Positions 1-5,609 of a stretch of DNA of 9,228 nt are shown here, one piece after another (the first letter of the stretch is position 1; every line of letters begins with the position of its first letter). A program made the translations under genes and the position numbers. Origin of the DNA: Acidilobaceae archaeon (GTDB lineage: Archaea; Thermoproteota; Thermoprotei_A; Sulfolobales; Acidilobaceae); contig JALWEW010000089.1 of assembly GCA_027039295.1 (NCBI GenBank), forward strand, positions 1-9,228. The letters run 5' to 3'. The notes below the pieces were generated by a model, which was given only the letters and a program-made list of their open reading frames with translations, was not told where the DNA came from and made no database searches.

Positions 1-162
1 AGATTGGAGAGGCTCTGGGGTCCCCTGCCCCCGGACGAGGATCCGCCATGGCACGGCCTCGTGAGGCTCCCCGGGGCAACGCCCAGCGTGCTCCGCAGGG
101 AGTACGAGGCTTTCCTCGACTCCCTAGCCGCCACCGGTTCCTGCATCCTCCCGGGTGCATGA
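1..162 (+). CDS. C-terminal end of an unrecognised protein (5' partial)
   Basis: Frame 1 is open from the window edge to a TGA at 160-162 and encodes 53 residues, with WGPLPPDEDPPWHGLVRLPG in the middle and ending SCILPGA. The codon use (CTC, CTA, AGG) resembles that of the neighbours, so this is probably the true 3' end of a gene whose body lies to the left. I do not recognise the family. The piece shows no metal-binding, membrane or repeat motif. It converges on rnp3 and overlaps that gene's 3' end by 39 bases (124-162), leaving no room for a separate terminator. It could be a chance open frame, but the proline- and tryptophan-rich text looks protein-like. Confidence 0.5.
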   Translation, partial: RLERLWGPLPPDEDPPWHGLVRLPGATPSVLRREYEAFLDSLAATGSCILPGA

Positions 163-777
163 GAGGAGCCTGTCTCGTCCCCAGCCCTTCCTGGAGAGTA
201 TGGTTAGGGGCGTTGTCGTGATCCAGGAGAGCCCCCGATGCCAGGGGATCCCTAGGGCCTCGGCGAGGCCGGCGACCTCGTAGGGATGCCAGAGGCCTAG
301 GGGGTCCCTGGCATCACTCACGACAGCTACGGGCACGCCATATGCCTCCGCTCGACGGAGCGCCGAGGCCAGGGATGGGAGGATCCTCCCGGCGGTGTCA
401 GCGCTGAGGCCGCCCAGGCTTACCTCGACGAGGCCCCATCCCCTCTCCCTGAAAAGCCTTGCCGTGCTCCTGTCGACTAGGTAGGAGAGCCTAGGAGGCA
501 AGCGTAGCACGTCCACTAGTTTGTTGACCGAGGCATACCTCGCGGCGTCAGCCGCCGTGGCCTCCACCACGACCAGGCTGTCGCGGGGGGCGCCATCCAG
601 CCCCTTCCGGGCCTCCCTTCTGGTTGAAGCGCGAACCGTGAAGCGGGGGATAACCAAGACACCATCTACGCACGTAGGTCTGCTCACGAACTCCTCAGGG
701 GCTCCCAGGGCCCTATACCCGAGCCTCCGGGCGAGGCCCGCGATGGCGCCTAGGTCCTCTGGGCTCCTGGGTGACAC
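124..777 (-). CDS. rnp3: Ribonuclease P protein component 3 (Rpp30/p30)
   Basis: This is a protein subunit of archaeal RNase P, which trims the 5' leader of pre-tRNAs; the family folds as a TIM barrel and binds Pop5. Visible family features are the strand and loop VVVEATAADAARYASVNKLV, then PRLSYLVDRSTARLF, a GWGLVEVSL strand, and an RRAEAYGVPVAVVSDARDPL region near residue 150. The first standard in-frame start is a GTG at 777, giving 217 residues. However, the in-frame codons just before it read AAFYIDLS, which is the conserved first beta strand of the family, and an in-frame TGA at 804-802 blocks any further extension. Removing one T from the minus-strand run at 796-794 would join a GTG at 805 in frame (MSGFYIDLS). 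The true start is therefore probably upstream, across a frameshift or sequence error. The gene lies 3' of the COG1325 gene in the same transcription unit. Confidence 0.88.
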   Translation of the reverse strand: MSPRSPEDLGAIAGLARRLGYRALGAPEEFVSRPTCVDGVLVIPRFTVRASTRREARKGLDGAPRDSLVVVEATAADAARYASVNKLVDVLRLPPRLSYLVDRSTARLFRERGWGLVEVSLGGLSADTAGRILPSLASALRRAEAYGVPVAVVSDARDPLGLWHPYEVAGLAEALGIPWHRGLSWITTTPLTILSRKGWGRDRLLSCTREDAGTGGG

Positions 778-785
778 ACTCAGGT

Positions 786-1247
786 CTATGTAGAAAGCCG
801 CTCACCCCCCTCGGGTTCCCGTAGGGCTTCCTCGTACGCGCTGAGGGCCGCCCTGCGCCTGCCCTGGAAGTGGATCGTTATCCTAATCACATCGTCGGCC
901 TCGTATAGCGTTAGCCCGCCGAGAAAGGCGTCCTGCTTGCTGAGCCTCATGTATAGCGTGCCCTCCTTGTCGACGCGGTCCTCCAGGGTTCCCCTGAGCG
1001 CCTGCCTGTCTATCCTACTCAGCCTCGAGAGTATGTGCTCGAAGGTCTTGGCTGCGGCTTCGCCCTCTACTCTGGCAACGATCTTAACTATAGGGTTACC
1101 ATAGTGGCCCTCTAGCCTCTCCTCCTCAATCCTGACTTCTCCCCTAACCTCCTCCGGGAAGACCTCCATCAAAGCCTTTAGGACGCGCTCACGCTCCTCT
1201 GTGGCATGCACGAAGACCTGGGCCCTGACCTCTCTAACGCCGCTCAC
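786..1247 (-). CDS. RNA-binding protein of the COG1325 family (predicted exosome-associated)
   Basis: This 153-residue protein resembles the archaeal COG1325 / PF01877 family, an RNA-binding fold related to ribosomal protein uL5 and often described as a predicted exosome subunit from its gene context. The sequence shows an N-terminal strand (REVRAQVFVHATE), a helix (RERVLKALMEVFPEEV), the characteristic EGHYGNPIVKIVARVEG segment at about residues 46-62, and LSKQDAFLGGLTLYEADDVIRITI at about residues 103-126. The start is GTG 1247, the first usable codon after an in-frame stop; the upstream GGGGG at about 1255-1259 is only a weak ribosome-binding site. The gene sits between eL15 and rnp3, a common archaeal order. 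Its last codons overlap the region where rnp3 should begin. Its biochemical role is inferred; only the family call is firm. Confidence 0.85.
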   Translation of the reverse strand: MSGVREVRAQVFVHATEERERVLKALMEVFPEEVRGEVRIEEERLEGHYGNPIVKIVARVEGEAAAKTFEHILSRLSRIDRQALRGTLEDRVDKEGTLYMRLSKQDAFLGGLTLYEADDVIRITIHFQGRRRAALSAYEEALREPEGGERLST

Positions 1248-1309
1248 CGGTATTCCCCCAAGACTACGAGGATGCAGGGGCTACCGGAGGGGCCCGAGCG
1301 TCCCTGGAA

Positions 1310-1315
1310 GTTATA
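1310..1315 (-). promoter_or_regulatory. Possible TATA box for the COG1325-rnp3 pair
   Basis: Read on the minus strand this is TATAAC within CCTATAACTT, the only A/T-rich stretch in the 119-base gap between eL15 and the COG1325 gene. A start of transcription about 25 bases downstream would leave a leader of roughly 38 bases before GTG 1247. Read-through from eL15 is an equally good explanation. Confidence 0.25.
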
Positions 1316-1366
1316 GGTGGCAGGTGGCGGCGCGGCGGTGCTTCGATGAGGAGCGGTGTGGGGGGT

Positions 1367-2044
1367 TCATGTTAGGTCGTCTGCGTGGTATTTCCTCCTA
1401 ATATCGTCGGGGGCGATGAGCCTGGCCCTGCCGCTGGCCTCGTGCCTCTTTCTGAGCTTCCTCTCCTTAGCCTTCTTCTTCCACTTGTACTTGTGGGTGC
1501 CCTTTAGGCCCCTTGTCGACCTGAGGCCTCTAGCCCTCCTCCCAGCTGGTGTGAGGCCCCTGCAGGGCCTGCACTTGTGCTTGCCTGATGCGACCCACTT
1601 CAGCTCGGGGTCACTCTGTATAGCGGGGTGGTTGGGGTCTACGAGTATCACCTCGTACCACTTATAGAGGCCATCCTCGCCGACGTAGTAGCTGCCGAGC
1701 ACGACGAGGTTGGGGTACTTCCTCTGGGCCCTCTCCTCCGCCATGACCTGGAGCCCCTTCGCGGGGGCAAAGCCGTAGACGCCCATCCTCTTAGGCCTCC
1801 TACCCTTATTGGGTCTCGGCTTCCTCCTGCCGCCCTTCCTGACCCTCACTCTAACCACTATGACGCCCTGCTTGGCCTTGTAACCCAGCTCCCTGGCTCT
1901 GTCCAGGCGTGTAGGCCTCTCAATCCTCACTATGGAGGGCTGCCTCCTCCACTCAACAAGCCTCTCCTTCATGAGCAGGCCGTGATCGCCCTCATAGGGC
2001 CTCTTCCACTGGAGCGCTATGTAGTGGTAGACGCTCTTAGCCAT
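1367..2044 (-). CDS. rpl15e: Large ribosomal subunit protein eL15 (L15e)
   Basis: This is a highly basic 50S protein that binds 23S rRNA. The start MAKSVYHYIALQWKRPYEGD, the core MGVYGFAPAKGLQVMAEERA, the segment YPNLVVLGSYYVGEDGLYKW and the tail GLRSTRGLKGTHKYKWK are all diagnostic. At 225 residues it is longer than the roughly 190-205 usual for archaea. The extra length is a C-terminal tail of about 30 residues, rich in lysine and arginine and then acidic (DDIRRKYHADDLT). The start is ATG 2044, preceded by a good ribosome-binding site (GGAGGGG at about 2052-2058 on the minus strand). It is the first gene of the minus-strand unit eL15 - COG1325 - rnp3 and is transcribed divergently from the GTPase. 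Confidence 0.97.
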   Translation of the reverse strand: MAKSVYHYIALQWKRPYEGDHGLLMKERLVEWRRQPSIVRIERPTRLDRARELGYKAKQGVIVVRVRVRKGGRRKPRPNKGRRPKRMGVYGFAPAKGLQVMAEERAQRKYPNLVVLGSYYVGEDGLYKWYEVILVDPNHPAIQSDPELKWVASGKHKCRPCRGLTPAGRRARGLRSTRGLKGTHKYKWKKKAKERKLRKRHEASGRARLIAPDDIRRKYHADDLT

Positions 2045-2104
2045 GTCATTATCCCCTCCACTCGAGACCTAAGCACACCCTAGACGGGGCCGCGCGCCCG
2101 TGAG

Positions 2105-2114
2105 GGTATTAATC
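2105..2114. promoter_or_regulatory. Shared divergent TATA element for eL15 and the GTPase
   Basis: The 102-base gap between the two divergent genes is very GC-rich except for GGTATTAATC. Its core ATTAAT (2108-2113) is an exact palindrome, so it reads as a TATA-like box on both strands. For the plus strand a start near 2137 would give a leader of about 10 bases before TTG 2147. For the minus strand a start near 2084 would give a leader of about 40 bases containing the eL15 ribosome-binding site. No second A/T-rich box is visible. Confidence 0.55.
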
Positions 2115-2146
2115 ATTGCCCCGCGCTCCGCGCCCGGGGAGAGCCC

Positions 2147-3379
2147 TTGGAGGCGAGCGATATACTCATTGGAGTCGTCGGTAAGACCAACGTGGGCAAG
2201 TCAACATTCTTCTCGGCGGCTACAGAGCTAGGGGTGGCCATAGAGAATAGGCCCTTCACGACAATAGACCCCAACATAGGCATAGGCTACGTGAGGAAGA
2301 AGTGTGTCCACGTCAAACTGGGCCTGCCAAGATGTGACGCTTCGAATAGCGTGTGCCTTGATGGGGATAGGATGATACCGGTCAAGATGATGGATGTTGC
2401 TGGCCTGGTCCCCGGGGCTCACAAGGGACGTGGTCTAGGCAACAAGTTCCTCGACGACCTGAGAAAGGCAGATGTGCTGCTCCTGGTGGTGGATGCCAGT
2501 GGCTCAACGGATCCGGAGGGCAATCCCGTGAAGCCCGGGACCTATGACCCCGTCGAGGAGGTCCGGCAGATGCTCCAGGAGATAGACGAGTGGATGTATG
2601 GAATAATATCGAAGGACTGGGAGCGCTTCGCTAGGCACATCGATACGGGCGGCGTGGTTGACGTGCCCGGAGCTATCGCCGAGAGAATGTCGGGCCTAGG
2701 CATTAGGAAGGTGCACGTGATTAGGGCCCTCGAGGCCTCAGGCCTGGCGGACAAGCCCCTATCTACGTGGAGCAGCGACGACCTGAGGAGGTTCACTCAC
2801 GAGCTTAGGAAGGCCGCTAAGCCCATAGTCATAGTGGCGAACAAGGTCGACCTACCCGGCGCCGAGGAGGGTGTGAGGAGGCTTCGAGAGGAGCTGGGGG
2901 AGTACCCAGTAGTGCCAGCCAGCGCGGCGGCAGAGGCCACTCTGAGGAGGGCCGCGAAGGCTGGTGTTATACGCTACAAGCCGGGTGACCCCGACTTCGA
3001 GGTGGTCGACGAGTCTAAGCTGAATAGGAAGGCTAGGACCCTCCTAGAGGCTATCAGGGAGAGGGTCCTATCCAAGTGGGGCTCCACGGGTGTCCAGCAG
3101 GCAATAAACAAGGCCGTGCTAGAGGTCCTGGGAATGATAGCTGTTTACCCCGTTGAGGACCCCAACAAGTACACTGACAAGCAGGGGAGGGTGCTCCCGG
3201 ACGTCCTGCTTGTGCCCAGGGGCACGACGGCCCGCGAACTCGCCTACAGGATCCACACAGACCTCGGGAAGACGTTCCTCTACGCGGTAAACGCTGTGAC
3301 GAAGCAGAGGGTCGGAGAGTCATACGTGCTCCGCGATGACGACGTAATTAAGATTGTAGCGGCAGCTGCCAGGCGCTAG
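2147..3379 (+). CDS. Obg/YchF-superfamily GTPase with C-terminal TGS domain (Ygr210-like)
   Basis: This 410-residue translation-associated GTPase carries all the G motifs: G1 GKTNVGKST (residues 12-20), a G2 region NRPFTTIDPN (34-43), G3 DVAGLVPGAHKGRGLGNKFL (83-102), and G4 NKVD (232-235). A TGS domain, typical of ribosome-associated GTPases, fills about residues 325-409 (PDVLLVPRGTTARELAYRIH). Because G4 is NKVD rather than the NxxE of the ATP-preferring OLA1/YchF branch, GTP specificity and the Ygr210-like branch are favoured. The first codon is TTG 2147; there is no ATG before G1, so the TTG is secure. A purine run GGGGAGAG lies just upstream. The stop TAG shares the bases CTAG (3376-3379) with the stop of convergent pop5. 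The cellular role is probably in translation or ribosome function, which is inferred from the family. Confidence 0.93.
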   Translation: MEASDILIGVVGKTNVGKSTFFSAATELGVAIENRPFTTIDPNIGIGYVRKKCVHVKLGLPRCDASNSVCLDGDRMIPVKMMDVAGLVPGAHKGRGLGNKFLDDLRKADVLLLVVDASGSTDPEGNPVKPGTYDPVEEVRQMLQEIDEWMYGIISKDWERFARHIDTGGVVDVPGAIAERMSGLGIRKVHVIRALEASGLADKPLSTWSSDDLRRFTHELRKAAKPIVIVANKVDLPGAEEGVRRLREELGEYPVVPASAAAEATLRRAAKAGVIRYKPGDPDFEVVDESKLNRKARTLLEAIRERVLSKWGSTGVQQAINKAVLEVLGMIAVYPVEDPNKYTDKQGRVLPDVLLVPRGTTARELAYRIHTDLGKTFLYAVNAVTKQRVGESYVLRDDDVIKIVAAAARR

Positions 3380-3858
3380 GACGCCCGCAGGAGCCTGCGC
3401 GCCCTCTTAAGGCTGCCAGTCGTGGCAAGCGGCACGACGAGTATCCTCGATCCCCCTGCCCTCCTCGTCAGGCCGAGCACGGCTAGGGCCAGACCCTTGT
3501 ACTCCCTCCTGACCCTGAGTATGCCGCGCGACGTGCTAGCGTCGTACTCGACCAGGCCCAGGCCGGAGAGGGAGACCCCCAGGGCTCCAGCCACCCTAGA
3601 GGCACTCTCCTCGATGGCTCTCCTAACTTCTTCCTCGCTGAAGCCACCTGGCACCACCTCGAATACTATATAGCGCCTCCTCGGCCTCGAGGAGAGGCTC
3701 CTCCTAGCCCTCACGAGGTCCCTCTCCCTCGCAGCCCCAGTAAGGGCGGCGGCGATAATGGCCCTCAGGTCTCTGGCCTCTCGGGTAGCCAGTAAGCCTG
3801 CTAGGTAGCCCCCCGCTAGGCCTGCCGCTATAGAGAGTGTGAGGCATAGCCAATCCAT
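3376..3858 (-). CDS. rnp2: Ribonuclease P protein component 2 (Pop5) with an added hydrophobic N-terminus
   Basis: This is an RNase P subunit that pairs with Rpp30 to activate the catalytic RNA. The Pop5 core occupies residues 59-158: RPRRRYIVFEV, a helix EVRRAIEESASRVAGALG, the strands GLVEYDASTSRGILRVRR, a helix, and the C-terminal strand and basic end VVPLATTGSLKRARR. The line-up with archaeal Pop5 (RYIxFxV... SGTIKRxKR) is clear from memory of the family. What is odd is the first 45 residues: positions 3-24 are uncharged and hydrophobic (WLCLTLSIAAGLAGGYLAGL) and look like a membrane segment, followed by a charged linker. ATG 3858 has a strong ribosome-binding site (GGAGGGTG, minus strand 3874-3867, 8-base spacing), which supports the long form. 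An internal GTG at 3714 (residue 49) would give the usual ~110-residue protein. Confidence 0.9.
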   Translation of the reverse strand: MDWLCLTLSIAAGLAGGYLAGLLATREARDLRAIIAAALTGAARERDLVRARRSLSSRPRRRYIVFEVVPGGFSEEEVRRAIEESASRVAGALGVSLSGLGLVEYDASTSRGILRVRREYKGLALAVLGLTRRAGGSRILVVPLATTGSLKRARRLLRAS

Positions 3859-3882
3859 GGAGAGCCCACCCTCCCCGCCTCT

Positions 3883-3943
3883 GAGGGGTCAGACTGTCGT
3901 GAGCATGTCACCGCTCCTCCTGGGACGGCGTCATCATCCCCTC
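3883..3943 (-). ncRNA. Candidate C/D-box guide RNA or K-turn element in the pop5 leader
   Basis: On the minus strand a perfect C box ATGATGA (3937-3931) and a perfect D box CTGA (3892-3889) are separated by 38 bases. They are flanked directly by a perfect 6-bp terminal stem, GAGGGG (3943-3938) with CCCCTC (3888-3883). The 61-base total and the spacing fit archaeal C/D sRNAs (two ~12-base guides plus D' and C'). The internal boxes are degenerate: AGGA stands where D' is expected, and GTGACA where C' is expected. The bases before the D box include CTCACGAC, complementary over 8 bases to a GUCGUGAG stretch that I recall as conserved in 23S rRNA. The element ends 8 bases before the pop5 ribosome-binding site, so it could instead be an L7Ae-binding K-turn in the mRNA leader. 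No TATA box is evident upstream. Confidence 0.5.
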
Positions 3944-4012
3944 TAGGGGTGCCTCGGTAGAGAGAAGACGGGTTCATCCCCCTGGGGTCCATGGTCGGTC
4001 TCATCCTCATAG

Positions 4013-4037
4013 GCGCCCCGGGGATTCCCTAGGGCGC
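4013..4037. repeat. Imperfect inverted repeat upstream of the psmA TATA box
   Basis: Outer arms GCGCCC (4013-4018) and GGGCGC (4032-4037) are exact reverse complements. The inner arms GGGA (4021-4024) and TCCC (4026-4029) also pair, around a central T at 4025. In all, 10 of 12 arm positions match, and one of the two remaining is a G-T pair. The centre is about 25 bases upstream of the operon TATA box, where a regulator dimer could bind. Binding is inferred; only the symmetry is seen. Confidence 0.5.
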
Positions 4038-4045
4038 GTTCCACG

Positions 4046-4055
4046 AGATATAAAG
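4046..4055 (+). promoter_or_regulatory. TATA promoter of the proteasome/exosome operon
   Basis: GATATAAAG is the best crenarchaeal TATA box in the window, standing alone in GC-rich sequence. Transcription would start about 26 bases downstream, near 4077-4080, leaving a leader of roughly 12-15 bases before TTG 4092. That leader holds GAGGGGGCGGT, a possible weak ribosome-binding site. Confidence 0.65.
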
Positions 4056-4091
4056 CGGGTCCCCGAGCTGGGGCTAGAGGGGGCGGTTAGA

Positions 4092-4859
4092 TTGTCATTC
4101 CCGGGCCCTACAGCGGCGGCGTACGATAGGGCAATCACCATGTTCTCACCCGAGGGTAGACTCTACCAGGTCCTCTACGCTAGCGAGGCCGTCAGGCAGG
4201 GATGGACTAGCCTAGGCCTCAGGACTAGGGACTACGTGATACTCGCGGCCGAGAAGAGGAGGTTCTCCTCGTTCCTAGACCTAGACGCCATGGAGAAGAT
4301 CTACAAGATCGATGATCATATAGGGGCGACCTTCGCCGGCATCGGAGGCGATGGGCGGGTCCTCATAGACTACATAAGGCTAGTGGCGATAAGGCACAGA
4401 CTCGTCTATGGCGAGCCAGCGGGTGTAGAGTACGTGGTAAGGGCTGTAGCCGACTTGAAGCAGGCTTACACGCAGCACGGAGGCGTGAGGCCCTTCGGGG
4501 TCTCACTGATAGTGGGTGGAGTCGACGACGGCCAGCCCAGGCTCTTCAGAACCGAGCCCGGGGGCCAGTACTTCGGCTTCTACGCAGTCGCCGTCGGCAT
4601 GGGTGAGGAGACCGTCTACTCGACCTTCGAGAAGAAGTATAAGAGCGACCTAAAGCTAGAGGAGGCGCTAGACCTCGTCGTGGAGGCTCTGGCTAGGGTC
4701 AGGATAGCGTCCGCCAAGGAGAAGCGTGAGGAGGCCCTGAAGGATTTTCATACCATGATAGAGATAGCCCTGGTAGAGGCCAAGAGACCTCTCTTCAGGA
4801 AGCTTAGCAAGCAGGAAATAAAGGAGGTTGTGGACCGCGTGCTCCCCCAGCTCGGCTAG
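4092..4859 (+). CDS. psmA: 20S proteasome subunit alpha
   Basis: This 255-residue subunit forms the outer gated rings of the 20S proteasome. Family features are the gate sequence YDRAITMFSPEGRLYQ (residues 11-26, with the gate Tyr11, Asp12 and turn Pro20 kept), an EKI lysine (Lys69) at the position that binds C-terminal HbYX tails of the unfoldase, and YTQHGGVRPFGVSLIVGGVD in the centre. Two family positions are changed: the usual YQVEYA reads YQVLYA (Leu28), and the following Arg is Ser31. The start is TTG 4092, the only start that keeps the gate intact with a short N-terminal arm. It is the first gene of the superoperon and is followed 42 bases later by the SBDS gene. No beta subunit is encoded in the window. 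Confidence 0.97.
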   Translation: MSFPGPTAAAYDRAITMFSPEGRLYQVLYASEAVRQGWTSLGLRTRDYVILAAEKRRFSSFLDLDAMEKIYKIDDHIGATFAGIGGDGRVLIDYIRLVAIRHRLVYGEPAGVEYVVRAVADLKQAYTQHGGVRPFGVSLIVGGVDDGQPRLFRTEPGGQYFGFYAVAVGMGEETVYSTFEKKYKSDLKLEEALDLVVEALARVRIASAKEKREEALKDFHTMIEIALVEAKRPLFRKLSKQEIKEVVDRVLPQLG

Positions 4860-4901
4860 CATTTAGCCCTCCACCAGACGTACTCTCCGGTCGGGTGTCG
4901 C

Positions 4902-5606
4902 GTGGTGACACGTAAGCACGAGTACATCATAGCGTGGATGAACGTTAAGGGGCAACGGTTCGAGATACTCGTAAAGCCCGATGAGGCGTTCCGCTTCAAG
5001 GAGGGAGAGAAGATAGATATAGACGAGGTACTCTGGACCGACACAATATACAGGGACGTGAGGAAGGGGCTCAAGGCCAGCCCCGAGGCCCTCAGGAAGG
5101 CCTTCGGTACCGACGACGTAGTAAAGATTGCGGAGAAGATACTCAGGGAGGGCGAGATCCAGCTGACGGAGGAGCAGAGGAGGAAGATGCTCGAGGCCAA
5201 GAGAAGGAAGATCATAGCATACATCGCGAGGAACGCTATAGACCCGAAGACAGGCAAGCCCATACCGGAGTCACGCATCGAGAGCGCAATGGAGGAGCTT
5301 AGGATAGGCATAGACCTCTACAAACCCGCCGAGGCGCAGGCGGTGGAGATAGTTAAGAAGCTCGCACGCGTCATGCCAATAAGGCTTGCCAGGGCCGTTG
5401 TCCAGGCTCGTATCCCCCCTGAGTTCTCAGGGAGGCTATACAGGGAACTGGCCAGGCTAGGCGAGGTCAAGAAGGCCGACTGGCTCAACGATGGCTCGCT
5501 GCAGGTCGAGATAGAGATACCCGCCGGGGCTCAGGTGGACGTTGTTAACGCTATCCAGAAGCTGACTAAGGGTAGGGCCCAGGTGAATGTGAGGGTGGTG
5601 AAATAG
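4902..5606 (+). CDS. sdo1: Ribosome maturation protein SBDS/Sdo1 homologue
   Basis: This is the homologue of the human Shwachman-Bodian-Diamond protein, which in eukaryotes frees 60S subunits of anti-association factor 6. At 234 residues it is of normal archaeal length. The N-terminal domain covers about residues 1-90 (RFEILVKPDEAFRFKEGEKI, LWTDTIYRDVRKGLKAS). A central helical domain carries the signature QLTEEQRRKMLEAKRRKIIA, then YIARNAIDPKTGKPIPESRI (about 86-126). A C-terminal ferredoxin-like domain follows (ARIPPEFSGRLYRELARLGE, DGSLQVEIEIPAG). GTG 4902 and GTG 4905 are adjacent, and either could start translation. The ribosome-binding site is weak. The gene is placed between psmA and rrp4, as in most archaea. 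Confidence 0.96.
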   Translation: MVTRKHEYIIAWMNVKGQRFEILVKPDEAFRFKEGEKIDIDEVLWTDTIYRDVRKGLKASPEALRKAFGTDDVVKIAEKILREGEIQLTEEQRRKMLEAKRRKIIAYIARNAIDPKTGKPIPESRIESAMEELRIGIDLYKPAEAQAVEIVKKLARVMPIRLARAVVQARIPPEFSGRLYRELARLGEVKKADWLNDGSLQVEIEIPAGAQVDVVNAIQKLTKGRAQVNVRVVK

Positions 5607-5609
5607 GGG

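Noticed and set aside
521..793. Plus-strand open frame of 90 codons
   Set aside because: It lies antisense inside rnp3, whose protein has clear family motifs; the plus-strand translation has none.
1628..2083. Plus-strand open frame of 151 codons
   Set aside because: It is antisense to eL15, a certain ribosomal protein gene, and arises from GC-rich codon bias.
3885..3905. Resemblance of the pop5 leader to the sense strand of a 23S rRNA segment (CTCACGAC then TCTGA)
   Set aside because: It is too short to be an rRNA fragment and the surrounding bases do not match.
3828..4010. Minus-strand open frame of 60 codons in the pop5-psmA gap
   Set aside because: It overlaps the pop5 start in another frame, resembles no known family, and covers the candidate C/D RNA; no convincing coding signal.
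4856..5311. Minus-strand open frame of 151 codons with hydrophobic text
   Set aside because: It is the opposite strand of SBDS; its serine- and leucine-rich text is what reversed AGG/GAG-rich codons give.
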